Below are positions 56,001-64,000 of a stretch of DNA of 64,000 bases, in pieces; within the stretch, counting starts at the first letter, position 1; the number at the start of each line of letters is the position of its first letter. Origin of the DNA: Antedon mediterranea (lineage: Eukaryota > Echinodermata > Crinoidea > Comatulida > Antedonidae). Position numbers and translations under genes: made by a program. Under the pieces are notes generated by a model. The model made no database searches, had not been told where the DNA came from, and saw only the letters and a list, made by a program, of their open reading frames with translations. The DNA lies in NCBI RefSeq assembly GCF_964355755.1, contig NC_092673.1, positions 26,171,001-26,235,000 of the forward strand, given 5' to 3'.

Positions 56001-59000
56001 TCTTCCAACAGTTTGTCACTGAAAACATGCACAATATAGAGCCTATACAGTAGAGCACCTATGGGACTGAAAAAAAGTATTCCTTTTGATTGGGGTGTCC
56101 ACTGAATAGAGGTTGGGCATGGTGTGTTATAAAAAAAAGATACTTCCATCTTTAGTTTCACATTAGCGTGTCCCCTCAATAGTAGTGCCCTTTTAATAGT
56201 AGTGCCCTTTTAATAGTAGTGCCCTTTTAATAGTAGTGCCCTTTTAATAGTAGTGCCCTTTTAATAGTAGTGTCCCCTTAGTGTCAATTGAATAGGGGTG
56301 TTCCAAATTTATGTTTGTTTTTGTCTGCTTTGCTTTATATGACATAAATATATAAATATATTTACAATACTGTAATTTGTATATTACACTAGAAGTCACA
56401 GTTTACACTACTTTCGTGAACTTAATATTTTCAGTTGTAACTTTATTAACCCAAACAAGTATTGATGCAACAAGCAGATTCTCTTATTCATAGTCTTCTC
56501 ATAGCCTGCCCTTTCCTGTAAACTTCTTCAACATATATCTGTATATTGCATTACAAAATTAAATTGTGTAATGCATCAAAACAATTTACACAACTTCCTT
56601 TACTAGAGAAAATAAAATCTATTCCGGTGTTTGTTATAATGTGTAAACAGGGCTGGTTGTCTAATGCATCCGTTTCTCTTCTCTCAACCAAACTCTGGAT
56701 CAGCTTCGTCCCCAATAAAAAAATAATATTGATTGCATTATATTCTTAAAGATATATTGTCCCCTTAAAAAATGTTTTTCTAATTTTTTGTTCGATACGC
56801 AATTTTAATTTCACGTAATAGTTACTGTATTTACTTTACCTAGATCGAAAAATGATGTACCTGAAAAAATGTAATTTAAAGCAAAAAATACCTAAATTGT
56901 CTGTCAATGTCAGCCAATAGTTTTTGGTTTAAATTAACCTTTTCTTGTGTCTTTTTATAAGTGAAATAATTATTTGTTGTTTTTTTTTTTTTTTACAGAA
57001 GTGAATAATAAAACTGAAAAATGGCCTATTTAAGGTCTTATCTTCATTTTTCATGTTTTTGGGGGACAATACATCTCTAAAAAAAAATGTTGGAATCGTA
57101 CACAACTTTTGCTGTATTCTTCACCCAAGTATCTAGTTTTATAACTTATCTGCCATTAGGAATGTGTATTCTTGTTAATCATCTATCTTGCCCGCATTTC
57201 TTCTCAAGTTTTCTTCAATTGAAACAGAAACTTGTAAGTACTTGCCTTCCGTCTCCAATATCTTCTTGTAGAAATTTACCCGATTAATACTCAAAAGTAT
57301 CGTCATTTTTTTTATATTGAAAATTAGTTATATAATTCTATCATCACTTTTCACTCCAAAGAGAATTCATTCTTAACACTTATACAATAAATAAAACAAA
57401 GAATATTTTATATTAATCTAACGGTAAACTAGAGGAAACGTAAGTACAAGAAATGTGACGAGCGTTGGACTCCCTATAGTTCAATGTCCAACTAACTGTG
57501 CCACACGCCCTCACATAGCTCACTTTTCTAGTTTAATTAGAGACCTACTGGGACAAAACACTTCATTTTCTACTGTGTACCTAATTCATTCACATATGTG
57601 TAAAAGTCACTTCTTTTTTTTCTCTCCACCAGACTAAATGTTATTGATAAAACTCTGTTTTCCATCTATCAACTGAATATTAATATCAAATTCACTAACA
57701 TTGATTGATGATCAACTAAATATATTATTAATCAAACATCTGAACAATTTCGTAATAATATTATTTAAATTAAATTTATATAGGAATATTCATCAAGATA
57801 TTGTTGCTATTAACCGAAATGACTGGCATGGTATATCACAAAGGGGTTACTGTAGCACCCATATTAAGGAGACACCTTTTGATCACAAATATTTGTTATT
57901 AATTACCATTCTGAATATATTGTATTGTATTTCTTGTTGTTTCATAGAAAAATGTGCTCCTTAATGGTTCTACTATGTAGCTTTCCACAAAATACAGTAT
58001 GAAATGTATTGAAATGAAAACGTTCATCTGTAATCTACTACCCCTTTCCCAAATTTTAGTACAACTCTAGGACATCCTATTCAGGGTACTTATGATTATT
58101 TATGTATGTTTAGGATTTTGTAAATGGAAATAAAGAAAGGAAAGGAACACTTTCATATGAAACAAATGGGAAATGCATTAACATTTTAAAAGCAAGAGCC
58201 AGTAGGTTGCAAAATGAAGTTTGCTTCTAAATGGAAGAAGAAGAAGGAATTTTATAAGTTTAAACACTACAGTCAATTCTTATTCAGGGGACAATTTTGT
58301 TTCAAAGGTGTCCCATTAATATGTCATTTGAAATGTGATTATAGGTTAAATATGGGTATACTTTAGTTATTGTGTATCACTATCAGCACACCGCAAAATT
58401 TATTTCTGTATTGGCAGTATGGTGGTCATATGACATCAGTATCAGAAGATCTCTAATAGTTAGGTCTTCTGATATAACATTAATAGCTTGACTTTTATTG
58501 TATTCACCATAAATTATATTGAAAGTTTAATAATCTAGATTTATATTAATATTTTATATTAATAAATCAAAATTGAAAAAAAAAGATCAACAGTATGTAT
58601 AGATAATACAAACAATGTGAATAAACATATTGAAAATTAGTTGTAATTCTATTCAACAAATATCTCGAGTTTGTATGTAACAGAACATATGCTGTTAACA
58701 AACAGTGTACTTACAAATTCTAAACCAGATAGGCAACATATGTTTTACATTGATTTTCTTAAAACCATAATAGCAAAAGTCAATATGAATTTGCTTGAAT
58801 TGTGTGCTGTGCATTTGAATCGACTACAGGTTGGACCATGTGGCTCTCAATGACGTGGTTCCCAAGCTAGTGCATGCCATAAAACCGGTAGAAAAAGTAC
58901 AGATACGATTTGATATCAACCCATCTACTGACAAAACGACTATCATAAATATCTAACTATTAGACAAAGTTAATCCATAGAGCATGTTTCAGGCTTAGAT

Positions 59001-62000
59001 ATTTACCAGGATATAAGTTTGGTTTCATTGGCCCAGTTATTGGCACCTTTGGTAGGTATAAACAAACTTACCAATAACTAAGCCCATAATAAATTCAAAA
59101 CTTCAAGAATTTATTGTGGACTTAGTTATTGGCAAGTTGGTTCCTACCTACCAAAGGTGGCAATAACTGGGTGAAATACAATAATAAAGGCCCTTTCCTT
59201 GAGGTAAGAAACCATGATATAGGTAGATTCATAAACTATCCCACTGCTAGCCAACAAAAAGACTAAAAACTCTCCTAAAATGTTGACACAGTTTTATATT
59301 TCAAAAGGTTAAATTATTAAACTGGTAAAATATATACAGGTATTTAATTTCTTTGTCGACGAAGTAAAAACTTAAATACTGAACAGAATTTAAAATATTG
59401 TCAAATTTTATCCAAGTTAAAACCGATAATCACAGAAGAGCCTTGAATGAAAGTACGTGGAATAAATATAAAATATCAAAATGCTACAAAAAAGGTCAAA
59501 TTTTAACAAGTATCTAATAACAAATGATAGGTGCGGAGGTCGCTGCATTTATAAACTTGCTGATTACTTTACTTTTGTGCGACATCATCTGTCCTAGATT
59601 CATGCTATTACGGTGAATTTAAAGTTAAACTAAAAGTTAGCGAAGACGTCGTATCCGAAAGGTCACAACTCCATCTGTCAGTACTTGATGGATAAGACAG
59701 AATCCAAGGTTAGAGTGGTGTCCGTAGTGAGCAGGCAATTTCTGACGAGAGGTATTTAGTCAAGATTACAGTATTTGTTAAAGGGAGATTATGGAGGATT
59801 ATTTCAACTTGCCAGCTATGCCCTTAACATTCAGATAAAATCGACATGCAGTTTCTGCAAACAAATTCACCTGATTGCAGACTAATGCAAAACACGGTTG
59901 GTATTTTATGTAAACTAACGAAACAGCATAAATAAAATACGAACACGCAAGAAATGAGGTCACAGTCACAAAACAACATTACTACAAAAAATAATTCCAG
60001 TAGCAACCAAATCCTCTTTTAAATTACGAGAAATTTGGCTGCGATAACCTATCAATAAAACGTGTCTTTTACGATGGACAGATCCAATGACAAAACGGCT
60101 TCGGCACTATGAAGCCATTATCATTATTTGTCGTTATTAGGCGGTGAAAAATGTTTGGAATCGAATCGCCAAGTGGTTTAACTTTGTAATTTATCCTTCA
60201 TGAACACCGCCCTTTGCAAATTATTTTTATTAAAATTTCTCCTTTTTTTTTAAATTTTAGTATTTAACGAGTATTATTCTGGCGTTTTGCAAAGGAATGG
60301 ATTCTTGAGAATGTTCAGGATTGTTTGCTTTATTGAGAATTAGTAAATTTGTATCTTTTTTGACATACTTTTCATAGTATTATTAAGTGCCACGGATGTA
60401 AATGGTATATATCAATAAATATTATTATTATTCAACATTTAAAACATTCTGTAGTTTTTTCTTTGTATTGTAGTTTGGATAATTACCACCTCAAGGAAGA
60501 ATGTGTGTTAACACTGATTGAACGACAGTATTTCCATTATAACTTGTTATCATTTAAAGGCGACTATCTTTGGGAAAAAAGGTATTTAAATGAAAAAGTT
60601 GTTATTGAAACAGTTTCCTATGTTTTAAAAAAAAAAACTATTTGTGGAAATTGAATCATGTGTTAATACTAATTTATTCTTTAAAACAACAGGAAGATTC
60701 GTGTCGGTTTATGATTTTCACCGACAAAGACTTGGTGATCGAGGTCTGCCTTCCATTTTTAAAAGTAGCCAATAGTTCTGCCCGACAATGTTTAAATTGA
60801 AACAGCACGTGTTTATAATATGCAAAAACTAAAACAAATTTAGTCAGAATTAATTTTGCTCAATCTTGTCAAAAATACAATGAAAATATAAAATCAGATT
60901 AATATTCAATCAGGTCCAAGTATAAATTCAATTTACATGGATTCCAAATTTTACAAAACAGAAGTATGCTAGTACACTCTAAAGGCCAATTTACACAGAT
61001 AACAGTAAGCAGAAAAAATGCGTAGCTCCACATGGAATCTGTGTCTATCCTCTGCAGAAACCCACCCGTTTTCTACGTGCTTTGATTTGTGTAAATGGTC
61101 ATAAGCAATTTATAGATTCTATATTTTTATTACCATTACCGCTCGTCTGTGTGAATTGGCCTTAATACCTATTTCATCCCTAGCAAAACATTTACACACA
61201 CACACACACACGATGCATTTTGTATGGTGTTTGTGTTTAGACGGTGTGAAAAGGATAGTAATGTTCCAGCAGGCTAAAGATAATCTTGCCAAATGAATAG
61301 AGGAAATTGAACCCACAACCTAGTCCTCTCATGGTAAAAAAAGGAAAAATATATAGACCCATCCATATGCTTGTACACGCGAGTACGAGATATTGTCTTA
61401 TCCCAGAACATAAAAACAAATGAATTGTATGGAATTCAAACCCAAACTCAAAAGTCTCAAATTACAAATATGCAATTTTTAACTGATCTACATGGCAATG
61501 TCATACACATGCACTGCATGCATTTATTAGAAGGAAATCTTTAAATTCAAAAATTATAAACATAAATAAAAAATGAAGAAAATTATGTATGGCATAAGTT
61601 ATCAACTATGATTGATTAATGTGACGTGTAGAGAGGATGTGTATGTATTTTTTACAGTAATTTTAAAATTTCAGTCACATCACAAAAACCGGAAAAAAAG
61701 TTGTGAAAATATGATCATTAGTTTAAAAAGAAATTGATTTTGCTAAAGGTTAAAAAGGCATGTTTTAATTCATTCTGTCTACATGTCTGTATTTCTTTTA
61801 ATGACAATCACTCTGTATTTGAAACGACCAAAAGATTGCTCTAAATTGTACTTTTAGTTATACACTAAACACACAAACAAATGCTGTTACAAAATGTCCA
61901 AAATTATTTCCACCGGAAACCCAGAAAATTGATTTTATTACCCTTTTTCTCAGATTATTAGACCCTTGTTTATCTGTGGTCATCGCATTCTACTGTGATT

Positions 62001-62891
62001 TAGATACAAAGTAACATACCCTGTGACACCATATAAGGTCATAAATAAATAGTGGGAAAAAAAATAAAAATGAAAACCATGCAATACATTTGAAACCAGT
62101 GCTTATTAAAAATATCTTATTCATATAAAATCTTGTTCATGCTTAAATAGAAAAACAGCAACCAAAATAAAAGAGGAAAGATGAAGGCATAAATTATACT
62201 TACACAACGTTCCCATGTTGATTAAATGCTGACCTTAGTTCTTCTGTGGTTATATCTTGATCCAAATCACCCACAAATATATTGAAAAGGTCTATAGAGA
62301 AAAAAATGTAATGATTAAAATAATATCCGGCAAAACTAATAAAAATAATATATAATTTACAGCCGCAAACATAAATGCTTTCTCCCACTGTCGATTTCTT
62401 TGTGAAACAAAGGGACTACGCAGTTATAACCTTGGCGTTTGTTACACGTACAATTTGCCGATATAAAATTACCTCTTATGAATATTATTCCAATTAATAT
62501 TATGATGATTAGGCCCTTTTATTTTTTTGTCAATAATATGGAGAAAAATTTGCAGCAACAAATAGTATCCGGTGTTTTAAAATCGCATGTAGAGCAAAAG
62601 GAAAATATAATACATAAAGGTTAAGTCACTGTGGATGAAAAAAAAAATATGAGAAAACTCAAGAACTTGCCATAGTTGTGTCTGTATCTACCTTCCACAG
62701 TGTTTCCTATATAAATACATAGATGTAAATATTGTTTTGCGTCAAATAATAAATCTATCACATCATATTAAACTAACAATTTTTTTTTTTACAAATATGG
62801 AAAACGTCAACAGTTCTGTTGATTAATGTTGACAAGGCCTGGCAATAAGATGTCTTACGACTTGGATCGTCGTCGTCCGACCCAAGAGATG
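43900..62891 (-). CDS. TIAL1: TIA-1/TIAR-type RNA-binding protein (3' nine exons; RRM1 and start off the right edge)
   Basis: TIA-1/TIAR proteins bind U-rich RNA, help U1 snRNP choose weak 5' splice sites, repress translation and build stress granules. The exons here give about 295 residues plus stop in one frame: a linker with GSDDDDPS, RRM2 (RNP2 IFVGDL, RNP1 KGYGFVGF), the conserved TNWAARK after RRM2, RRM3 (RNP2 VYVGSL, RNP1 KGYGFVKM; end IKCNWGKE), then a Gln/Tyr/Ala-rich and Gly/Met-rich low-complexity tail. This is the TIA-1/TIAR layout; Nam8/Ngr1-type proteins are less likely because of the WGKE end of RRM3. Invertebrates often have a single gene, so TIA1 and TIAL1 are equally good symbols. 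RRM1 must lie right of 62891; I do not find it up to 64000. The largest intron here is 11.8 kb (50364-62203). Confidence 0.93.
44389..44475 (+). mobile_element. Possible tRNA-derived SINE head
   Basis: TTGGTGATCTAGCGGTATGAACACC resembles a tRNA A-box half; the B box is not clear. In a TIAR intron. Confidence 0.3.
44542..44594. mobile_element. MITE family A, copy 8 (remnant) beside a TIAR donor
   Basis: CCCTGTCCACACTATCATAT joins directly to GGGCACATCACATTGTAGAC and AGAGCTT; the interior is deleted. It ends 16 bases past the donor of the Gln-rich exon. Confidence 0.65.
44611..44717 (-). CDS. TIAL1: TIAR exon, Gln/Tyr/Ala-rich prion-like segment
   Basis: The exon begins with five Gln codons and has a second run of six, between SNYYAAAYP and YVANQYFYQAQPYQ. 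In vertebrate TIA-1 the Gln-rich tail drives stress-granule assembly. The CAA/CAG runs could vary in length between individuals. A MITE remnant ends about 16 bases past the donor. Confidence 0.92.
45158..45375. mobile_element. Repeat family D, copy
   Basis: AGAACCTCTATTAAAGGACA, then an internal inverted pair (GACCGAGGA-type arms around 45190-45235), then GTCCCTTAATAGGGGTTAG and the end AGGGTTCTAACTGT. Confidence 0.6.
46520..46665 (-). mobile_element. Possible tRNA-like or SINE sequence
   Basis: On the minus strand GTTGGCTAGTGTACG is followed about 45 bases later by AGAAGGTTCGAGTGTC, an A-box/B-box-like pair. Weak; a chance match is possible. Confidence 0.3.
46867..46996 (-). CDS. TIAL1: TIAR exon, end of RRM3
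   Basis: The exon encodes MDTHENAAAAITNLHGTNIL and GTQIKCNWGKETPTDPSAMY. HE.AA.AI, NGT.I.G and K..WGKE are shared with TIA-1 RRM3. The donor is GTAAGT and the exon ends in phase 0. Confidence 0.97.
47461..47545 (-). CDS. TIAL1: TIAR exon, RRM3 with RNP1
   Basis: The exon encodes TTLRSYFETYGTIQEVRVF and PDKGYGFV. The string VRVFPDKGY is almost the vertebrate IRVFPDKGYSFV. The donor is GTAAGT. Confidence 0.97.
47808..48070. repeat. Direct duplication of about 100 bp
   Basis: GGGGACAATACATTTTTAAC, AGTAGCAG, then TGGAAATAAATAATGACTAT occurs at 47816 and again at about 47981, some 165 bp apart. The start resembles the MITE family C terminus. Confidence 0.75.
48612..48701 (-). CDS. TIAL1: TIAR exon, linker and start of RRM3
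   Basis: The exon encodes LKKNYDEVLMQATATNCTVY and VGSLIKEIT. NCTVYVG is the start of RRM3, as in TIA-1. The donor is GTAATA. Confidence 0.95.
49224..49329 (-). CDS. TIAL1: TIAR exon, end of RRM2
   Basis: The exon encodes EAETAMTMMNNKLLGTKCIR followed by TNWAARKMQPQTKPE. The (R)TNWA(A/T)RK motif closing RRM2 is diagnostic for TIA-1/TIAR. The donor is GTCAGT. Confidence 0.97.
49765..49850. mobile_element. Repeat family D, fragment
   Basis: GGGACACTTTGATTGGTCCC then GAAGGTGTCCCCATAATAG and AGGTTCTACTG. Confidence 0.55.
50288..50363 (-). CDS. TIAL1: TIAR exon, middle of RRM2 with RNP1
   Basis: The exon encodes EARVVRDAESNRSKGYGFVG and FATKL; KGYGFVGF is RNP1. It joins the previous exon across an 11.8-kb intron (phase 2) and ends at GTAAGT in phase 0. 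Confidence 0.96.
52601..53035. repeat. ~30-bp minisatellite TTCCTAGATTGAATAGACAC (about 14 units)
   Basis: The unit continues with TTTTCACTTG. Several units have lost 4-6 bases (GAATACAC for GAATAGACAC), so the period varies from 26 to 30. Confidence 0.92.
53528..53670 (-). mobile_element. tRNA-derived SINE copy, head on the minus strand
   Basis: Minus strand: ACTGTAGCTTGGTGGTTAAC (A box) and CAGGGTTCAATCCTG (B box), the same head as at 16556 on the plus strand. Confidence 0.65.
56039..56305. mobile_element. Repeat family D copy containing a 17-bp array
   Basis: Contains GGGGTGTCCACTGAATAG and AATAGGGGTGTTCC. Between them AGTAGTGCCCTTTTAAT is repeated about five times (56180-56270). Confidence 0.7.
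56746..57080. mobile_element. MITE family C, copy 2
   Basis: TTAAAGATATATTGTCCCC at the left and GGGGGACAATACATCTCTAA at the right. About 335 bp, non-coding, with T and A runs. Confidence 0.7.
57845..57978. mobile_element. Repeat family D, diverged copy
   Basis: ATATTAAGGAGACACCTTTT at the left and GTGCTCCTTAATGGTTCTAC at the right. Confidence 0.5.
58268..58325. mobile_element. Repeat family D, short fragment
   Basis: TTCTTATTCAGGGGACAATT and AAAGGTGTCCCATTAATA. Confidence 0.45.
59031..59173. mobile_element. Palindromic MITE CCCAGTTATTG(G)CACC
   Basis: CCCAGTTATTGGCACCTTTG then GTAGGTA at the left and TACCTACCAAAGGTGGCAA then TAACTGGG at the right; the inner arms (TTAGTTATTGG / CCAATAACTAA) also pair. 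One copy in the window. Confidence 0.8.
60980..61163. mobile_element. MITE with AAGGCCAATTTACACAGA ends
   Basis: AAGGCCAATTTACACAGA at the left and TCTGTGTGAATTGGCCTT at the right, with an inner partial inverted copy (TTGTGTAAATGG). TA flanks on both sides. Confidence 0.75.
61192..61212. repeat. (AC)n microsatellite
   Basis: About ten AC dinucleotides just after the MITE at 60980-61163. Confidence 0.9.
62204..62291 (-). CDS. TIAL1: TIAR exon, first part of RRM2
   Basis: The exon encodes LFNIFVGDLDQDITTEELRS and AFNQHGNV; IFVGDL is RNP2 of RRM2 and ITTEEL is the helix 1 signature of the family. The donor is GTAAGT. Confidence 0.95.
62859..62891 (-). CDS. TIAL1: TIAR 33-nt linker micro-exon between RRM1 and RRM2
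   Basis: The acceptor is TTACAG and the donor is GTAAGA. Entered and left in phase 1, it reads xSLGSDDDDPS and its last base makes a His codon with the next exon, giving DPSHLFNIFVGDL. Vertebrate TIAR reads SNHFHVFVGDL here. A length divisible by three means it can be skipped without a frame change. It is short, so false positives are possible, but phase, splice sites and protein position all agree. Confidence 0.75.
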
Positions 62892-64000
62892 CTGTAAGTT
62901 GATTTGAAATCGTCGTCGCATCTTATCACATAGCAATAATGAATAGAATTGATGGTGTAACACGATACCAGTGCAGGTTTATATGGATGGAATTAATGGG
63001 GAAGTGTAAAAAAAAAAAATAGGTTGATGTGTTTATGAAGATGTCGTCGGTAATTTGTGTTTGGTGGGATTAAATTGTGTACGCAAGAATGAGAATTATG
63101 ACCTAAATAAGATTGCTTCGCATTCTCAAATAATTAACACTCTGAGAACAAGAAGGGTAATGAAGATTTACATTATTACCATTACAGTAATGAAATAAAA
63201 TTAAAAGATGGCTCACCACCAACTTTTCACTGCTGTACGATGAAAGTAGACATGAAATACATTTATTGTTAAAATTTTAGAAATAAAATTGTTTAAACAA
63301 CAACTAAAATTGTTTAAAATTTATTTTATGGCGGACATTTTAAACAGTATCCTATAGAAACATAAAACAAAAACAAGTGCCATATTGACCATAGCTAAAT
63401 GTCTAACTTATTTCACACAATATGGAGAGGAAAAATTAGTAGTCAGTACAGTTTCTTTTTTGTTACTTTATACGTAATTTTACTTTCTATGGACCAGAGA
63501 TTCCGAGATAAAAGATTGCATGAATGAATAATCAATTTTGCACATAGATGCGGAGAAACGTTAAAATTGCCATACATCACTTACTGTGCTTATAAATCAA
63601 CATGAAAACAATTAGGAGAATAACAAGTAATGAACACACAAAAAGGAGAATAAACGATGGAGAAAAGGATTCCAGAATGAGATTAATACCGTAATTAAGG
63701 TTATAGGACGTGGGTCATGATTGATGAGATTATGGGTTTAAATCGTGATTAATAGATACTCGTAATTAAACAGCTAAATATTTTAATGATTGTAAATTGA
63801 CTATAACACAAGGAGAACTACTACGACAAATCCAATGTTTCATGTAAAAATATATTGGGAAATACACAGTCTATGAGTATAATAATCCCATCATCTTCTG
63901 CATGACGGTCCCATGATATAATCCCAAAATGTCACACTACTTCAGGGGTGATCTAAAACAAATTAAAAATATATTGGGATATACACAGTATGAGTATAAC
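62892..64000 (-). other. TIAR intron reaching the window edge
   Basis: No RRM1 coding sequence (LYVGNL, CFVEF or NWAT) was found on the minus strand. AT-rich with one duplicated ATATTGGGA(A/T)ATACACAGT segment near 63853 and 63970. Confidence 0.5.

Larger units (their letters stand above)
50364..62203 (-). other. 11.8-kb TIAR intron
   Basis: No exon or other gene is recognised in it. It is very AT-rich (54000-55400 especially). It contains the 30-bp array, SINE, MITE and family D copies listed separately. The part at 59520-59830 has more balanced base use but no frame or RNA I recognise. Confidence 0.7.

Noticed and set aside
62842-62897. Plus-strand frame starting MSYDLDRRRPTQ with a GTAAGT-like end, looking like a first exon
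   Set aside because: It is the antisense of the 33-nt TIAR linker exon, whose phases and protein position fit the TIAR gene.
63221-63238. Micro-exon candidate on the minus strand (TACAG ... GTGAGC) that might belong to TIAR
   Set aside because: About 16 bases, not encoding any expected RRM1 residues.

Overview
The window is animal nuclear DNA. It is AT-rich, has long introns with GT...AG borders, is dense in short palindromic transposons (MITEs), and carries two conserved metazoan genes. The 8-bp palindrome TAGGCCTA is very common, and the repeat families look like those of marine invertebrates. A marine deuterostome, most likely an echinoderm, is my best guess from general impression. Nothing prokaryotic or viral was seen.

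All recognised genes run on the minus strand. (1) Positions 4328-10526 hold the 5' end of a gene I cannot name: two candidate first coding exons (10493-10526 and 6411-6438) and a lysine-rich second exon (4328-4396). The rest would lie to the left, outside the window or unrecognised. (2) Positions 14723-32717 hold a complete HECTD2-type HECT E3 ubiquitin ligase in 18 coding exons. They join in one frame to 785 residues and end in the catalytic-cysteine exon. (3) Positions 43900-62891 hold the 3' nine exons of a TIA-1/TIAR RNA-binding protein: a 33-nt linker exon, RRM2, RRM3 and a Gln-rich tail. RRM1 and the start codon lie beyond the right edge.

The stretches between genes (about 10.5-14.7 kb and 32.7-43.9 kb) and the introns are filled with mobile and tandem DNA. 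These include a 756-bp terminal-inverted-repeat transposon with an exact 9-bp target duplication in HECTD2 intron 1, and a 5'-truncated LINE with poly(A) and a 15-bp target duplication at 37476-38072. A second LINE fragment is inserted inside a minisatellite at 40021-40756. There are tRNA-derived SINEs, at least six MITE families and about nine minisatellites, one with a higher-order ~198-bp period. Several repeats sit within a few dozen bases of splice sites.

The genes do not form a pathway. HECTD2 is a ubiquitin ligase; TIAR binds U-rich RNA in splicing control and stress granules. They are neighbours in tandem. I found no clear new multi-gene system. The most interesting points are a CxxC-CxxC N-terminus on this HECTD2, the skippable 33-nt TIAR linker exon, the apparent alternative first exons of the unnamed gene, the TAGGCCTA excess and its uneven distribution, and the repeats that crowd splice sites.
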